From positions 1 through 64,000 of the forward strand of contig JALKBU010000037.1 of assembly GCA_023091735.1 (NCBI GenBank): 64,000 bases of DNA, read 5' to 3'. This document shows, piece after piece, positions 28,412 to 37,653 of the stretch. The DNA comes from Trichomonas tenax (Eukaryota; Parabasalia; Trichomonadida; Trichomonadidae). Under the pieces are notes generated by a model, which ran no database searches, was not told where the DNA came from, and saw only the letters and a program-made list of their open reading frames with translations. Position 1 is the first letter of the stretch. Each line of letters opens with the position of its first letter. The position numbers were made by a program, and so were the translations under genes.

Positions 28412-29527
28412 ATGTCTACACAACGTGTATACAACTTCTCCGCTGGCCCAGCTGCCGTCCCACTCGAGTGCCTTGAGCGCGCCGCTGCCGAAATGACAAA
28501 CTGGCGCAACTCTGGCATGTCCGTCATCGAAGTTTCCCACCGTGGCAAGCACTGGATGGAGGAGCAGAAGGAAGCTACAGACCGCCTCCGCACACTCCTT
28601 CAGGTCCCAGAGAACTTCCACATCCTATTCGTTGCTGGTGGTGCTTCCCTCCAGTTCTCTGCCATCCCATTCAACTTCATCGGTGATGCCAAGCGTGTTG
28701 ACTTCCTCTGCACAGGCACATGGTCCAAGAAGGCCTTCGAGGAGTGCAAGAGACTTGCCTTCCCAGGTGTCGAAGTCAAGTCCGTCGCTGGAGCTCCACC
28801 AGCCAACCCAGTCGAGGTTCCAGCCCGCGAGAAGTGGGATGTCTCCGCTGAGGCCGCTTACTTCTACTACTGCGACAACGAGACAATCCAGGGCATTGAG
28901 TTCCAGCAGTTCCCAGATGTCCCAGCTCCACTCATCATTGATATGTCATCCAACTTCCTTTCCCGCCCAATCACACAGTGGGAGAAGGTCGGCTGCATCT
29001 TCGCTTGCGCCCAGAAGAACTTCGGTCTCGCCGGCATGAGCGTCGTCATCGTCCGCAAGGATATGCTCGAGCGCCCAGTCAAGCCATTCTGCCCAATCAC
29101 AATGGACTACAGAATCCAGGTTAAGAATAACTGCATGTACAACACACCACCAACATTCGCCATCTACTTCGCTAACCACGTCTTCAAGTGGATCGAGGAG
29201 AAGGGCGGCCTCGCTGCTATGGATGAGTTCAACAAGGCCAAGGCTAAGAAGGTCTACGAGGCTATCGATAACAATCCAAACTTCGTCAACCGCATCAAGC
29301 CAGAGTGGCGCTCCCGCATGAACATGCCATTCTTCCGCCCAGACGGCTACGAAAAGATGGACATCGATGCCGATAAGAAGTTCGTCGACTTCTGCACAAA
29401 GCGCAACCTCCTCACACTCAAGGGCCACGTCTCTGTCGGTGGCTTCCGCGCTTCCTGCTACAACGCTTGCCCAATGGAGGCAGTCGACGCCCTCGTCAAG
29501 GCTATGGCTGAGTGGCCAGGCTTTTAA
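28412..29527 (+). CDS. serC: Phosphoserine aminotransferase
   Basis: 371 aa, the normal SerC/PSAT length. PLP-dependent transamination between 3-phosphohydroxypyruvate and glutamate gives O-phosphoserine. N-terminal YNFSAGPAAVP, GMSVIEVSHRG, and the PLP lysine in CAQKNFGLAG (Lys202) are diagnostic; the phosphate-binding RxSxN-type C-terminal segment VGGFRASCYNACP is present. In trichomonads phosphoserine can feed cysteine synthase directly, so the enzyme probably serves cysteine as well as serine. Codon use is strikingly biased (CCA, ACA, AAG, CTC, CGC, GCC), unlike most neighbours, indicating high expression. ATG at 28412 is chosen because it gives the exact family start; the in-frame upstream stretch is promoter. 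Confidence 0.95.
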   Translation: MSTQRVYNFSAGPAAVPLECLERAAAEMTNWRNSGMSVIEVSHRGKHWMEEQKEATDRLRTLLQVPENFHILFVAGGASLQFSAIPFNFIGDAKRVDFLCTGTWSKKAFEECKRLAFPGVEVKSVAGAPPANPVEVPAREKWDVSAEAAYFYYCDNETIQGIEFQQFPDVPAPLIIDMSSNFLSRPITQWEKVGCIFACAQKNFGLAGMSVVIVRKDMLERPVKPFCPITMDYRIQVKNNCMYNTPPTFAIYFANHVFKWIEEKGGLAAMDEFNKAKAKKVYEAIDNNPNFVNRIKPEWRSRMNMPFFRPDGYEKMDIDADKKFVDFCTKRNLLTLKGHVSVGGFRASCYNACPMEAVDALVKAMAEWPGF

Positions 29528-30019
29528 GCTTACGGTTTAAACACTTTTAGTGCAATTTATTATTAATTTTGCATTTTCTTATATGTTCATGAAAGAGTGA
29601 AATTGAGTCAATGGTATTGTTTTCCATTGAGAATATAGTTGGAATTCAAATTGCTTATTGAAAGAAATGAATGATAATTCAATAAATTTCGAATTATGTG
29701 TAACACCGAACAATTAAGTTAAACACTATCGATATACTTAGCGCTAATATTGCAGTTTGATTTTCAGCAATTGATTTCATTATCAATATTTTTTCATGAT
29801 ATTTTTTATTTATTTTGAAGGCCTTAGTTTATAGAATATGTCAATACATGAGTTGTATATCACTGTTTGATGATTAATTTTTATCAATTAAATGATCGCA
29901 ACGATGAATCACAATTTTCAAAATTAAAAATGAGATTTAGAAGAAAGCAAATAGTGAATATGATAGTAGAAATATAGGTAAATGTATTTATTTAAAATAA
30001 TTCAAACAAAAATTTAAAA
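29528..30019. other. Intergenic between convergent genes, nothing recognised
   Basis: About 490 AT-rich bases. No assignable ORF. Confidence 0.5.
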
Positions 30020-31174
30020 TTACGCCGCAAAACGTCCAGTTGCAGCCTGTCCATCCCAGCTGGCGGCGAGGAATGTGTTGTCATCGAGATAGACGACTTC
30101 TGAGATACTGTATGAGAAAGGTGACTTCTCAATCAAAGTGATGTCTCTCGTGTTCAAGTTTAGGATTCTCATTCTTCCAACTTCAGAAGGGATGAGGACG
30201 TCGAAGCCTCTTACGTCGAATTTGGTTGGAACCTGATCTATGTCGTACTCAGTGATGGCGTTTCCTGGCTGCCTGATGTCCCACTCTTTGATTTTTGAGT
30301 CCGATCCTCCGCTGATGAAAGATGAATCGTCAACGAACTTAACTCTCGTGACAATCGACTTTCCGTGATTGAAATTAAGAACCTCTGAGTCAGGCATGTT
30401 GTGGTCGAGCAGAGAGATCTCTCCATTTTGTAATCCAGCGATATATAATGTTTGATATGAATCAAGTGTGTTAATGGCGCTGTGTAACTCCTGGGTGTGA
30501 ACGCAAGATGAGTGGACAACATCCCAAACACAAACTTGCTTGTCTCTCGATCCAGAAACTAAAAAACCTGAATCTCCAAGCCACGTCAAATCCATGACGG
30601 CAGCAGTGTGTTTTTGGAGCACAGAACTGCATTGGATGACGTCCTGACCCATGCTCGCCCTTCTAAATCCTTGAAAGAATTGTGATGTCTGCTTTGGAGA
30701 CCAAATATGAATGTTTCCGTCTCCGGAACACGAAGCGTAGATCCCTGTCGTGCTGTCGGACTTAATGGAATTGATTGCTCCCTTTAATCCATCAACAGTT
30801 GCAGATAAACCATTTAAATCAGGTGTATATAAGTAAATATTCGAGTCCACTGTTCCGAATGCGTAAATTCCTTCCGCGGAAACATGCGTTGAAATGATGG
30901 AATCGCTGAAATCAATTTGCAAATTTTGCCAATCTACGGTTGTTTTGAGTTTCGTCTGCCAGAAAGATTTCGACGGTTTCCTCTGTAGCGCGAATGGTTT
31001 GTCAGAATTGTTCTTTTCCGAGCGCTTTGGTGCGTTTCCTTGTTCCTGCCTTTGCGCCGCGAGTTGTGATTTCAACGAAAGGAGCTCTGACTTCAGCTCT
31101 GCGTTCTCTTTCAGCAACTGATCGTACTGCTGCGATATCTGTTCGACAAGTTGGTGAAAATCGGGCTGACTCAT
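30020..31174 (-). CDS. Coiled-coil plus WD40 protein, WDR37-like
   Basis: 384 aa. Residues 5-42 form a coiled coil (ISQQYDQLLKENAELKSEL), then a basic linker, then a WD40 propeller of about seven blades; clear blades are GIYASCSGDGNIHIWSP, FLVSGSRDKQVCVWDV and FISGGSDSKIKEWDIRQ. WDR37 has the same order (helical leader with IENLELRRE, basic KLKTT linker, propeller), and the text WQTKLKTT is shared in style. WDR37 pairs with PACS1 in other eukaryotes; that role is not shown here. Blade sequences alone would fit many WD40 proteins. Start is the first ATG. Confidence 0.7.
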   Translation of the reverse strand: MSQPDFHQLVEQISQQYDQLLKENAELKSELLSLKSQLAAQRQEQGNAPKRSEKNNSDKPFALQRKPSKSFWQTKLKTTVDWQNLQIDFSDSIISTHVSAEGIYAFGTVDSNIYLYTPDLNGLSATVDGLKGAINSIKSDSTTGIYASCSGDGNIHIWSPKQTSQFFQGFRRASMGQDVIQCSSVLQKHTAAVMDLTWLGDSGFLVSGSRDKQVCVWDVVHSSCVHTQELHSAINTLDSYQTLYIAGLQNGEISLLDHNMPDSEVLNFNHGKSIVTRVKFVDDSSFISGGSDSKIKEWDIRQPGNAITEYDIDQVPTKFDVRGFDVLIPSEVGRMRILNLNTRDITLIEKSPFSYSISEVVYLDDNTFLAASWDGQAATGRFAA

Positions 31175-31854
31175 TGAAATAAAACTGACAATTTTAGATT
31201 TTTACAAAAAAAAATCTCAATTTTATTTTCTTTGATATTTATGTCTTACTATTGATATTCTATCTATTTGCATGATTTTTTCTTTCTCAAACGACGATCA
31301 ATTACCATCAACTCAAAAATCATTTCACAACTCTTAATCTAATATATTAAGATCATTTCTCTAAACGCCATTAGAATGTGTGATATCTATTATGCAATGT
31401 TATCATAGCGCACACCATACAGAATGATTAATTCATGATTTGATTTGAACTTTTTTTTCTCCATAAAAAACTGTTTTTTTCAAATTTTCATGCATATAAA
31501 AATCATTTCACAACTCTTTATCACGTTAATAACCAACAATCTTACAAACTCATTGTTGTTATATGGATATGTTTTCTTTCTATTTTTTAAATGTAATACA
31601 ATAATACGCTTTTTATTCATGCAATGAATGGAATTTTTGCATTTCAAGAAATGATACTTTTGCAAAAGCATCTTTACTAAAATGAATTCATGTTTCATTA
31701 CTACATAAATATTCTATATATATGTCTATTTCCAAATAATAGAGAGCAAATGATTTTCCTAGTGTTAGATGTATCTTTGATATCATGATAAAAAAAATAA
31801 CTTCGAAATTGTTGATAAAATAAACTAACTTTGAAATTATTTCAAGATCAATAT
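31175..31854. other. Intergenic, nothing recognised
   Basis: About 680 AT-rich bases, T-rich on the plus strand; short open frames there are of low complexity. A repeated AAAATCATTTCACAACTCTT occurs at about 31315-31334 and 31498-31517. Confidence 0.45.
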
Positions 31855-32558
31855 TCAATGGATAAATACCATTAAGGCATAGTAAAAATAAAGCATTTGC
31901 TTTGCGAAAGGATCTATATCTGTAGAAACTGGTTTCGCCATTCCTGGAAGGAAATTAAGAACTCCATCATCAATATAACGAAGCCACACATCAACAACAT
32001 GAACATCATAATCATCAGAACTTGATTTGCATTGGGGCCCTGGAAACGAATTGGGGCTTAGACAGCTAGTTATAGTTCCAATGGAATAGTGCCAATTATT
32101 GCCAGGATTTCCATGATGGAAATCCATCAATGACGTTATGATCAAATGATGAAATTACAAGTCCTTTAAAATAAGATATTGAATCTATTTCAAAATAAAT
32201 ACATTTTGAAGGTTTAACTATCGATTTGCTAAAGTTCAAAGCGGTTGCAGAAAAAGGGGATTCGTACTCTGATTGAAGAAAAATCTTCCATCAGGAAAAT
32301 CAGTTGGATAATAAATAAAAAAAATTATATACACCATCAATATAGAACTTTCATCTATTGATCCAAATACGCTGAATCTATCTGTTTCATTAATAAACGA
32401 AACTTGACTTTTGGCAATTTCAATATTCGTGTCGAAAAAGATTGCATTAGTTGAATTATGGTGATAGATTCTAATCCATTTTTCATCATTGATTGTTGCT
32501 AACTTATATCCTTTGTTATATCTTTCATTTTGGAAGAGCAGATAAAAAATCGAATCTC
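31855..32558 (-). pseudogene. Degenerate gene of unknown family
   Basis: Two protein-like open stretches in different frames. The upstream one (about 32558-32237) reads about 107 codons without a good start, with text such as LATINDEKWIRIYHHNSTN and SQVSFINETDRFSVFGSID. The downstream one (32145-31855) reads 96 codons including NPGNNWHYSIGTITSCLSP and VVDVWLRYIDDG. The composition (Asn, Tyr, Trp, Cys) looks like an extracellular trichomonad protein. I cannot name the family. Frame change and missing start mark it as broken. Confidence 0.45.
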
Positions 32559-32659
32559 AAATGACACTTTTGTTGCTATTAACCTAAACGTAAGCGGAAA
32601 AGTGACATAACATATTTTGTATTTCACTCCAAAAGAACAAAAATATCGATTCCAATTTC

Positions 32660-32680
32660 TTTTTTTTTTTTTTTTTTTTT
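32660..32680. repeat. Poly-T tract
   Basis: A run of 21 T just downstream of the apyrase gene (A-run on the apyrase strand). Its length may be uncertain in the assembly. Confidence 0.8.
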
Positions 32681-32753
32681 CTTTAATTGATATCGATTAT
32701 TGATCGTTGACGAAATATAAAAGATGTTGACTGAATATCTATTATTTATGTAT

Positions 32754-34079
32754 TTAGAGAGGATGCGATGTTGAAATATAACGCGGAGGAGCGTATTTCT
32801 TCTTGATAATAACATAAATCAAAATAAGAACACAAAATGAAATTAAGTTGGCGAATAATAATGTGTCAAGTGGCAAATTCTCTTCATGCTCAATGCTGAC
32901 ATCAGAAACGTGTGCGAGCATAGCACCAATAGCCCATGAGAGGTCAATGCCATTGATATCATCGAGTTTTTGAATCTCTGCGTTTCCATCTCTGAATCCG
33001 AATCCCTTTGTGAGCAAAACATATTGATAAGCAGCGCAGTAGCAATATGTTGGAGCATACTCGAGCGAGTCCTTGCCTTCGAGTTCCTTTGAGATGACGT
33101 CCCAGCTCTTCTGGCAGTACTCTGTTCCCTTCTGCTTGAGATCAGAGAGTGTTGATGTTGTTGGAAGTCCGAAGAAAGCATTTGCGAAATAAAGGTTTGC
33201 CATGCCAACGAGCTTCTTGAGATTTGCAATTCCTGGTATATTGACTGTCTCGAAGTGTGGGCCATCGATTAATATCTTCTTGGCTATCTTAGCACACTTC
33301 TCGAAGTCTCCAGTGCCTTCAACAGTGATTGGTTCCTTTCCTGGAATTGTTGTTGTGTATCCCTTCGGGAAACATGGATTTGTGATTTTTTCGTTGTCAT
33401 TGACAGCAGAAATAGCCTTGGAAATGGATCTAGATGAGACATCGACACCATAACCAAGATATGAATGTGAAAAGATGCGAATTTTTCTATTTCCAAGTGT
33501 AACAAGGAGTGATTCTTCGTATTTGTCGCTTTCATTGACATCAACAGCAATTTGGAATGAAGCACCGCCTAAATCCATCGCTCCATAGTAAGGCTTATTT
33601 TCTTTAAAGTTTCCAAGAAGGTGATTCACTGATAACCAACCGTAAACACCCTCCTCAATGCCATTGATGACTCTGACATTGTTCCTTGAGATTCTAAACT
33701 TGTAATTCGAAGAAATGAAATTGAAAACTTGCTCGCAAACAGCTTCTTGCTGGTTATTCTGGAGAAGGCGCATTCCAGCTGTTGCAAAAACGTACATAGG
33801 AGTCGATGATAATTGAGAACTTGGAATATATTTTTCTGCTGTTTCGCAAATTGGCTTGAAAATCCTTTCAATCAGCTCTGGGCTTTTTGCTGAGTCTGAA
33901 AGTCTTATTTTTATCTTGATTTTGACCTGTTTTCCATTATCATAAATCGGTTTAACATCTGGAATTTCGGTGGTCGATTCCCAAGTGTAAACGAACGCTC
34001 TCGTTCCCGAAGAACCAGCGTCGACCATAATGCCATAGTTTGCTCTCGAAATCGAAGAAGTCAATAAAAAAGCAAACAT
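32754..34079 (-). CDS. GDA1/CD39 family nucleoside-triphosphate diphosphohydrolase (apyrase)
   Basis: 441 aa from the ATG at 34079. Apyrases hydrolyse extracellular or luminal NTP and NDP, the first step in purine salvage, on which trichomonads depend. All five apyrase-conserved regions are visible: DAGSSGTRAF (20-29), ATAGMRLL, NGIEEGVYGWLS with the catalytic Glu, MDLGGASFQIA, and WAIGAML. The N-terminus MFAFLLTSSISRA is a short signal peptide. Near the C-terminus LLFANLISFCVLILIYVII is a membrane span followed by a basic tail, so the enzyme is type I, facing outward. The frame continues 14 codons upstream but has no ATG there. Cysteine spacing suggests several disulfides. Confidence 0.9.
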   Translation of the reverse strand: MFAFLLTSSISRANYGIMVDAGSSGTRAFVYTWESTTEIPDVKPIYDNGKQVKIKIKIRLSDSAKSPELIERIFKPICETAEKYIPSSQLSSTPMYVFATAGMRLLQNNQQEAVCEQVFNFISSNYKFRISRNNVRVINGIEEGVYGWLSVNHLLGNFKENKPYYGAMDLGGASFQIAVDVNESDKYEESLLVTLGNRKIRIFSHSYLGYGVDVSSRSISKAISAVNDNEKITNPCFPKGYTTTIPGKEPITVEGTGDFEKCAKIAKKILIDGPHFETVNIPGIANLKKLVGMANLYFANAFFGLPTTSTLSDLKQKGTEYCQKSWDVISKELEGKDSLEYAPTYCYCAAYQYVLLTKGFGFRDGNAEIQKLDDINGIDLSWAIGAMLAHVSDVSIEHEENLPLDTLLFANLISFCVLILIYVIIKKKYAPPRYISTSHPL

Positions 34080-34569
34080 TTCTGTCACGTTTAGTTTTTT
34101 GAAAATCTGACGAATAAACACAAAAATGTCGTGTAAAAATATTTATTTGTCATTTTTCTTTTGATATTATAAAACATTGTATGATTGATATTATACCATT
34201 ATCACAGTTGATATATAATGTACTAATGTTTTATTCTATAACTATATGGTTTGAACACCTAAAACTCGATTAATGAAAACATTTTGATATTTCATGTAGT
34301 TTCAATGAAGCCTATATAGATAATGTATAGCACAATTGTTTGTATTCTGGATAAAACTCATTATAATGAAGAAAATGATTGACTTTCTTATTAAATTTTG
34401 CAAAAATATCATAAATCAAAATAGATATCTTCAAATAGCTTTGTGATGAAGAAAATATTAAATACCATGAATTTCTAGTATGTTTTCGTGTGGGTTATGA
34501 TGGTTTGAGAATGATATTGGAATTGATGAAATATTTATTACATGATGAAAAAAGGAAACAAAAACTCGA
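34080..34569. other. Intergenic, one recurrent motif
   Basis: GTCGTGTAAAAAT at about 34128-34140 lies 49 bases upstream of the apyrase start. The rest is AT-rich with nothing assignable. Confidence 0.45.
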
Positions 34570-35211
34570 CTATATTAAGAGACAGTATTGTGATGCCTTC
34601 TTGTTTTTCTGAGGAGGAACAGCATCTGCAATGTGAATCGGGTGAGACTCAGGATTCGCCTTAATTTCAGCAGCAACCTTGAACAACTCGTTGATTCCAT
34701 TGCCGTCGACCGATGATGTTTCTATGTAATAGTTGTGAGCAATGTTTTTAGTGATTATCTGTATGAGACCAGGATCAATGCTCACTCTATCTGAGTGTGT
34801 TCCGCATATGATGACGTTTGCCTTCATGTCAAACTTGAATATCTCTTTGGCCCATGTGATCAAGTTATTGCATGAATCGGCGTTTTGCAGACTCATGCAC
34901 AGTACAAAGACGTCGGTGTTATGGTATGATTTCATTCGAATCTCTGTGTCATCAACTCCGCAAGCAGAATCCCAGACGACTATTTGAACATTTGTGTTTT
35001 TATCTTCCAATCGCACGTCTTTTTGATAGTTGGGGGTGATTATCGGGAGTTCACCTTTCGGCTTTTGTCCATTTTTAAAAAACAACGAAAGTGACGTTTT
35101 TCCAACTCCTTCATCACCAATGAGGATAATTTTGCATTCCTTTTCAACCTGCTCTGGTTGGTCTGTGTTTTCAATAGTGTCAGATATCGCTTTGTCCTGT
35201 GTTTCCGGCAT
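34570..35211 (-). CDS. Ras-superfamily small GTPase with degenerate G motifs
   Basis: 213 aa. P-loop GDEGVGKTS (32-40), a switch-I-like TPNYQKDV, then VVWDSACGVDD where DTAGQE is expected, CGTHSD where NKxD is expected, and ETSSVDGNG for the SAK motif. The C-terminus CLLI is a CaaX-type lipidation signal. Overall pattern is Rab/Rho-like. Loss of the catalytic Gln after DxxG and replacement of the guanine-specificity Asn-Lys suggest altered hydrolysis or nucleotide choice. The first 24 residues are an acidic leader. The first ATG in frame is 35211. Confidence 0.78.
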   Translation of the reverse strand: MPETQDKAISDTIENTDQPEQVEKECKIILIGDEGVGKTSLSLFFKNGQKPKGELPIITPNYQKDVRLEDKNTNVQIVVWDSACGVDDTEIRMKSYHNTDVFVLCMSLQNADSCNNLITWAKEIFKFDMKANVIICGTHSDRVSIDPGLIQIITKNIAHNYYIETSSVDGNGINELFKVAAEIKANPESHPIHIADAVPPQKNKKASQYCLLI

Positions 35212-36261
35212 TAATACAAAATTGAACTTTTTGAACTCAATTTTTGATAAAAGATTTGGGCACACTGTATATTATTTAAACACGAAAGATTTTGCTATAA
35301 TGTTAATAAGGTTATTGCTATGAAATTTATTTTGCAATTATTTTATAATCATTAAAATATACTCATAATTGAAATAATAAATCTGCAATAAAACTATTTG
35401 GCCTGTTAATATCTGAAACTAATAATCATCTTCATCCTTTATCTATATTGGAATTATTTTATACTCAACCTATATAATACATCTACAATGTTGATGAATC
35501 TCAAACATAAGATCGCTGATATTCCGAAAAATAAATGTTGCAGAAACGCTTTTTGTCGATGAGGAATTTCAATACAGTATATAGACTATTCAAATCCTGA
35601 ATATCAAGTTCCGCTACTCAATCCACAACAATTGCGAAACAATTTGCAAAAATCGATCAAATCAAACTAAAAATAGGATATTTAGATGTTGCATATAAAT
35701 GTAGAGTGTAAGCCATTAAGAAAAAGAATATTTAGCAATAGTATCACTTTTGTAATTAAACGATTATTTTTGCCTTAAATTGTACTTTTTTGAAATTGAA
35801 TAAGAGGACTTCATATCTTATAGAAATAAGCTCTAAGAATTTTATCTACAGCTGGTGCAATAAAAACTTTTTACTTTAAGGATTCCAAAATCATCAAATT
35901 CACAAAAATTGATATTCAAATAAAAATAATTTAGTTAGAATTGATGATTATGGGCATAATTACGACGGAACAATAATCATAACATTTTGTCTCAAAAGTT
36001 CTTTTGTTTTATCCAAATTTTTATTGCATATTTTGGCTCTTGAGTCGATACTACGGAAAATTTTATTAATGAATTATTTTGAAATAAAAATTGTTTAAAA
36101 TTGTGTTGAATTTTTGAATAGTTTATATTGACCCAACATTTTGAAAATATTGATAATAAATCAGAATTCACCGAAATTTAGCTATGATATAAATAATGGA
36201 ATTCGAGAACAAAAAATTTCAGGATTGATAAAATCAAAACGGTTTCCTACCGCGTTTTTCA
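35212..36261. other. Intergenic, nothing recognised
   Basis: About 1.05 kb of AT-rich DNA between divergent genes; no assignable ORF or repeat. Confidence 0.5.
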
Positions 36262-36837
36262 ATGAGATGTAAAATTGTGAAAAATCAAGTACAGAATTTG
36301 ACGGTTTTTGTAAACAACCAAATGTATTGCGAGTGGGTCTGTCCGCGGACAGATATCATGAATTCTAATGATATTCCGAAGTTTTGGGGGCTTCTCAACA
36401 CCGCCGACAGGTATCAATACATGTATCTCAGAGCGGCTCTCTCTGCACAGAGTGGTAAAAATATTCGAAACAAGAGAGTCGAGAACTTCGCAGAGACACT
36501 CCAAGCCATCAAGCAGTTCTGCATCAAGGGTGACGACCAGGATTGGCTTCGCTTCTTGGTTGCCGGTATCTGCTGGCTTCCAGATGGAGGAATCGCAGTC
36601 AACACTCACCAATTGCGCCTCCTCGTTGTCAAATGCAAGTCTTCCATTAACGGATCACTCCACAAGATGGGATTCAACTACAGCATGGAAAGATCAGAGG
36701 CAATTGCCGCTATCATCCGTGTCATTCCTCATCTTAAGGATAACCAGGCCGAACTCCGTCAATGGACTTTGAGATTAGATCAGCCAGTTTCAGTTTCTCC
36801 ACCATCAACATCCCCAATAGAACAAAACGTTTTTTAA
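36262..36837 (+). CDS. Initiator-binding-domain (IBD) transcription factor, interrupted at its end
   Basis: 191 codons. IBD is the winged-helix-like domain of trichomonad IBP39 that recognises the Inr core promoter. Residues about 38-165 carry its marks: IPKFWGLLNTADRY, FLVAGICWLPDGGIAVNTHQ, then LVVKCKSSINGSLHKMGFN, the recognition-helix text typical of this family. An Arg/Trp segment and a Pro/Ser linker follow, and TAA at 36835-36837 ends the frame. The next codon continues, in the same frame, into an acidic 55-codon segment (see 36838-37005). ATG 36358 (MNSNDIPKF) is a plausible alternative start: it directly follows a 16-base palindrome and removes 32 residues of unlike sequence. Binding site not predictable. 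Confidence 0.8.
   Translation: MRCKIVKNQVQNLTVFVNNQMYCEWVCPRTDIMNSNDIPKFWGLLNTADRYQYMYLRAALSAQSGKNIRNKRVENFAETLQAIKQFCIKGDDQDWLRFLVAGICWLPDGGIAVNTHQLRLLVVKCKSSINGSLHKMGFNYSMERSEAIAAIIRVIPHLKDNQAELRQWTLRLDQPVSVSPPSTSPIEQNVF
36338..36353. promoter_or_regulatory. 16-base perfect palindrome TCTGTCCGCGGACAGA
   Basis: GC-rich palindrome in otherwise AT-rich DNA, four bases before the ATG at 36358. Its form is that of a dimeric DNA-binding site. If 36358 is the true start it lies in the promoter or 5' UTR of the IBD gene, which would allow autoregulation; if 36262 is the start it is coding. Confidence 0.45.
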
Positions 36838-37005
36838 CCGCAGCCTGTTGAATTCCTTGTTCAGGAGGCAGTTGCCCCTAAGCAGGAAGTTTCTTCAACA
36901 GTCTCTGCAGAAGAGTCCAGTGCTGAGCTCTCTGACTCTTCTTTCTATGATTTTAATGAGCTTGACTTTGGGTTCGATGCTTCCTTTGGTTGCGACCTTT
37001 GGTAA
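36838..37005 (+). pseudogene. In-frame C-terminal continuation of the IBD protein after a TAA
   Basis: 55 codons then TAA. It follows the stop codon without frameshift. Text such as VEFLVQEAVAPKQEVSST, SAEESSAELSDSSFYDFN and ELDFGFDASFG is acidic with aromatic residues, the look of a transcription-activation or interaction tail. Codon use matches the upstream IBD. So either the stop is recent, is read through, or the segment GTTTTTTAACCGCAG (15 bases, GT...AG) is removed. Confidence 0.55.
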
Positions 37006-37653
37006 GTGTCGGGCTATCGGATGGTTTAAGTAAATCATCTCTATCCCTACAAAATTTACTACTTTTTTTCAAATCAATTGAGCAAAAAAGAATGAAATTT
37101 GAGATTCGATTGAAAAAAATATTGTCATTATCTAAGATCTGTGATTATTCTTGAGTTTGGAATTCATCGAGAGTTGCAATGTGTAATTGAGTCCGCTTTA
37201 TGAATTGTATATATGATTTTGAAATATGTGCGTTATGGTTGTAATAATATGTTGATTGTGTATTAGTCTTGCGAGTTATGGGATATGTAATCAGTGAATG
37301 GCTAGTTGTCACATGAAAAATAGACTTTTTGAAGCATCAAAGTGTTTCAAAATTAAAATTGTTAATTTTTTTCTAAAATGATTTATTTCCCGTTAGGGGT
37401 TTCAATGAATGAAAATTAAGTCCTAAAATCAATTTCATTATTTGAGTTCAATACCTAATGCTAATTTTAATTCTTCATTTTTCGGTAATTTGATTCTTTT
37501 ATCATTAAATATCAGTTTTAACATTTCAAGGCAATGAAATATAATTAGAACAATAGAGTTACTAAGAAATTTCCCTTTATTTCGAATCATTTTATAGAAT
37601 CTAGATCAAATATACAGAGTTTTAGAATGAAAATACTAAATATAAGAGAGCTT
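37006..37653. other. Intergenic between convergent genes, nothing recognised
   Basis: About 650 AT-rich bases with no assignable ORF. Confidence 0.5.

Noticed and set aside
28946..29428. 160-codon ORF antisense to PSAT
   Set aside because: A product of PSAT codon bias.
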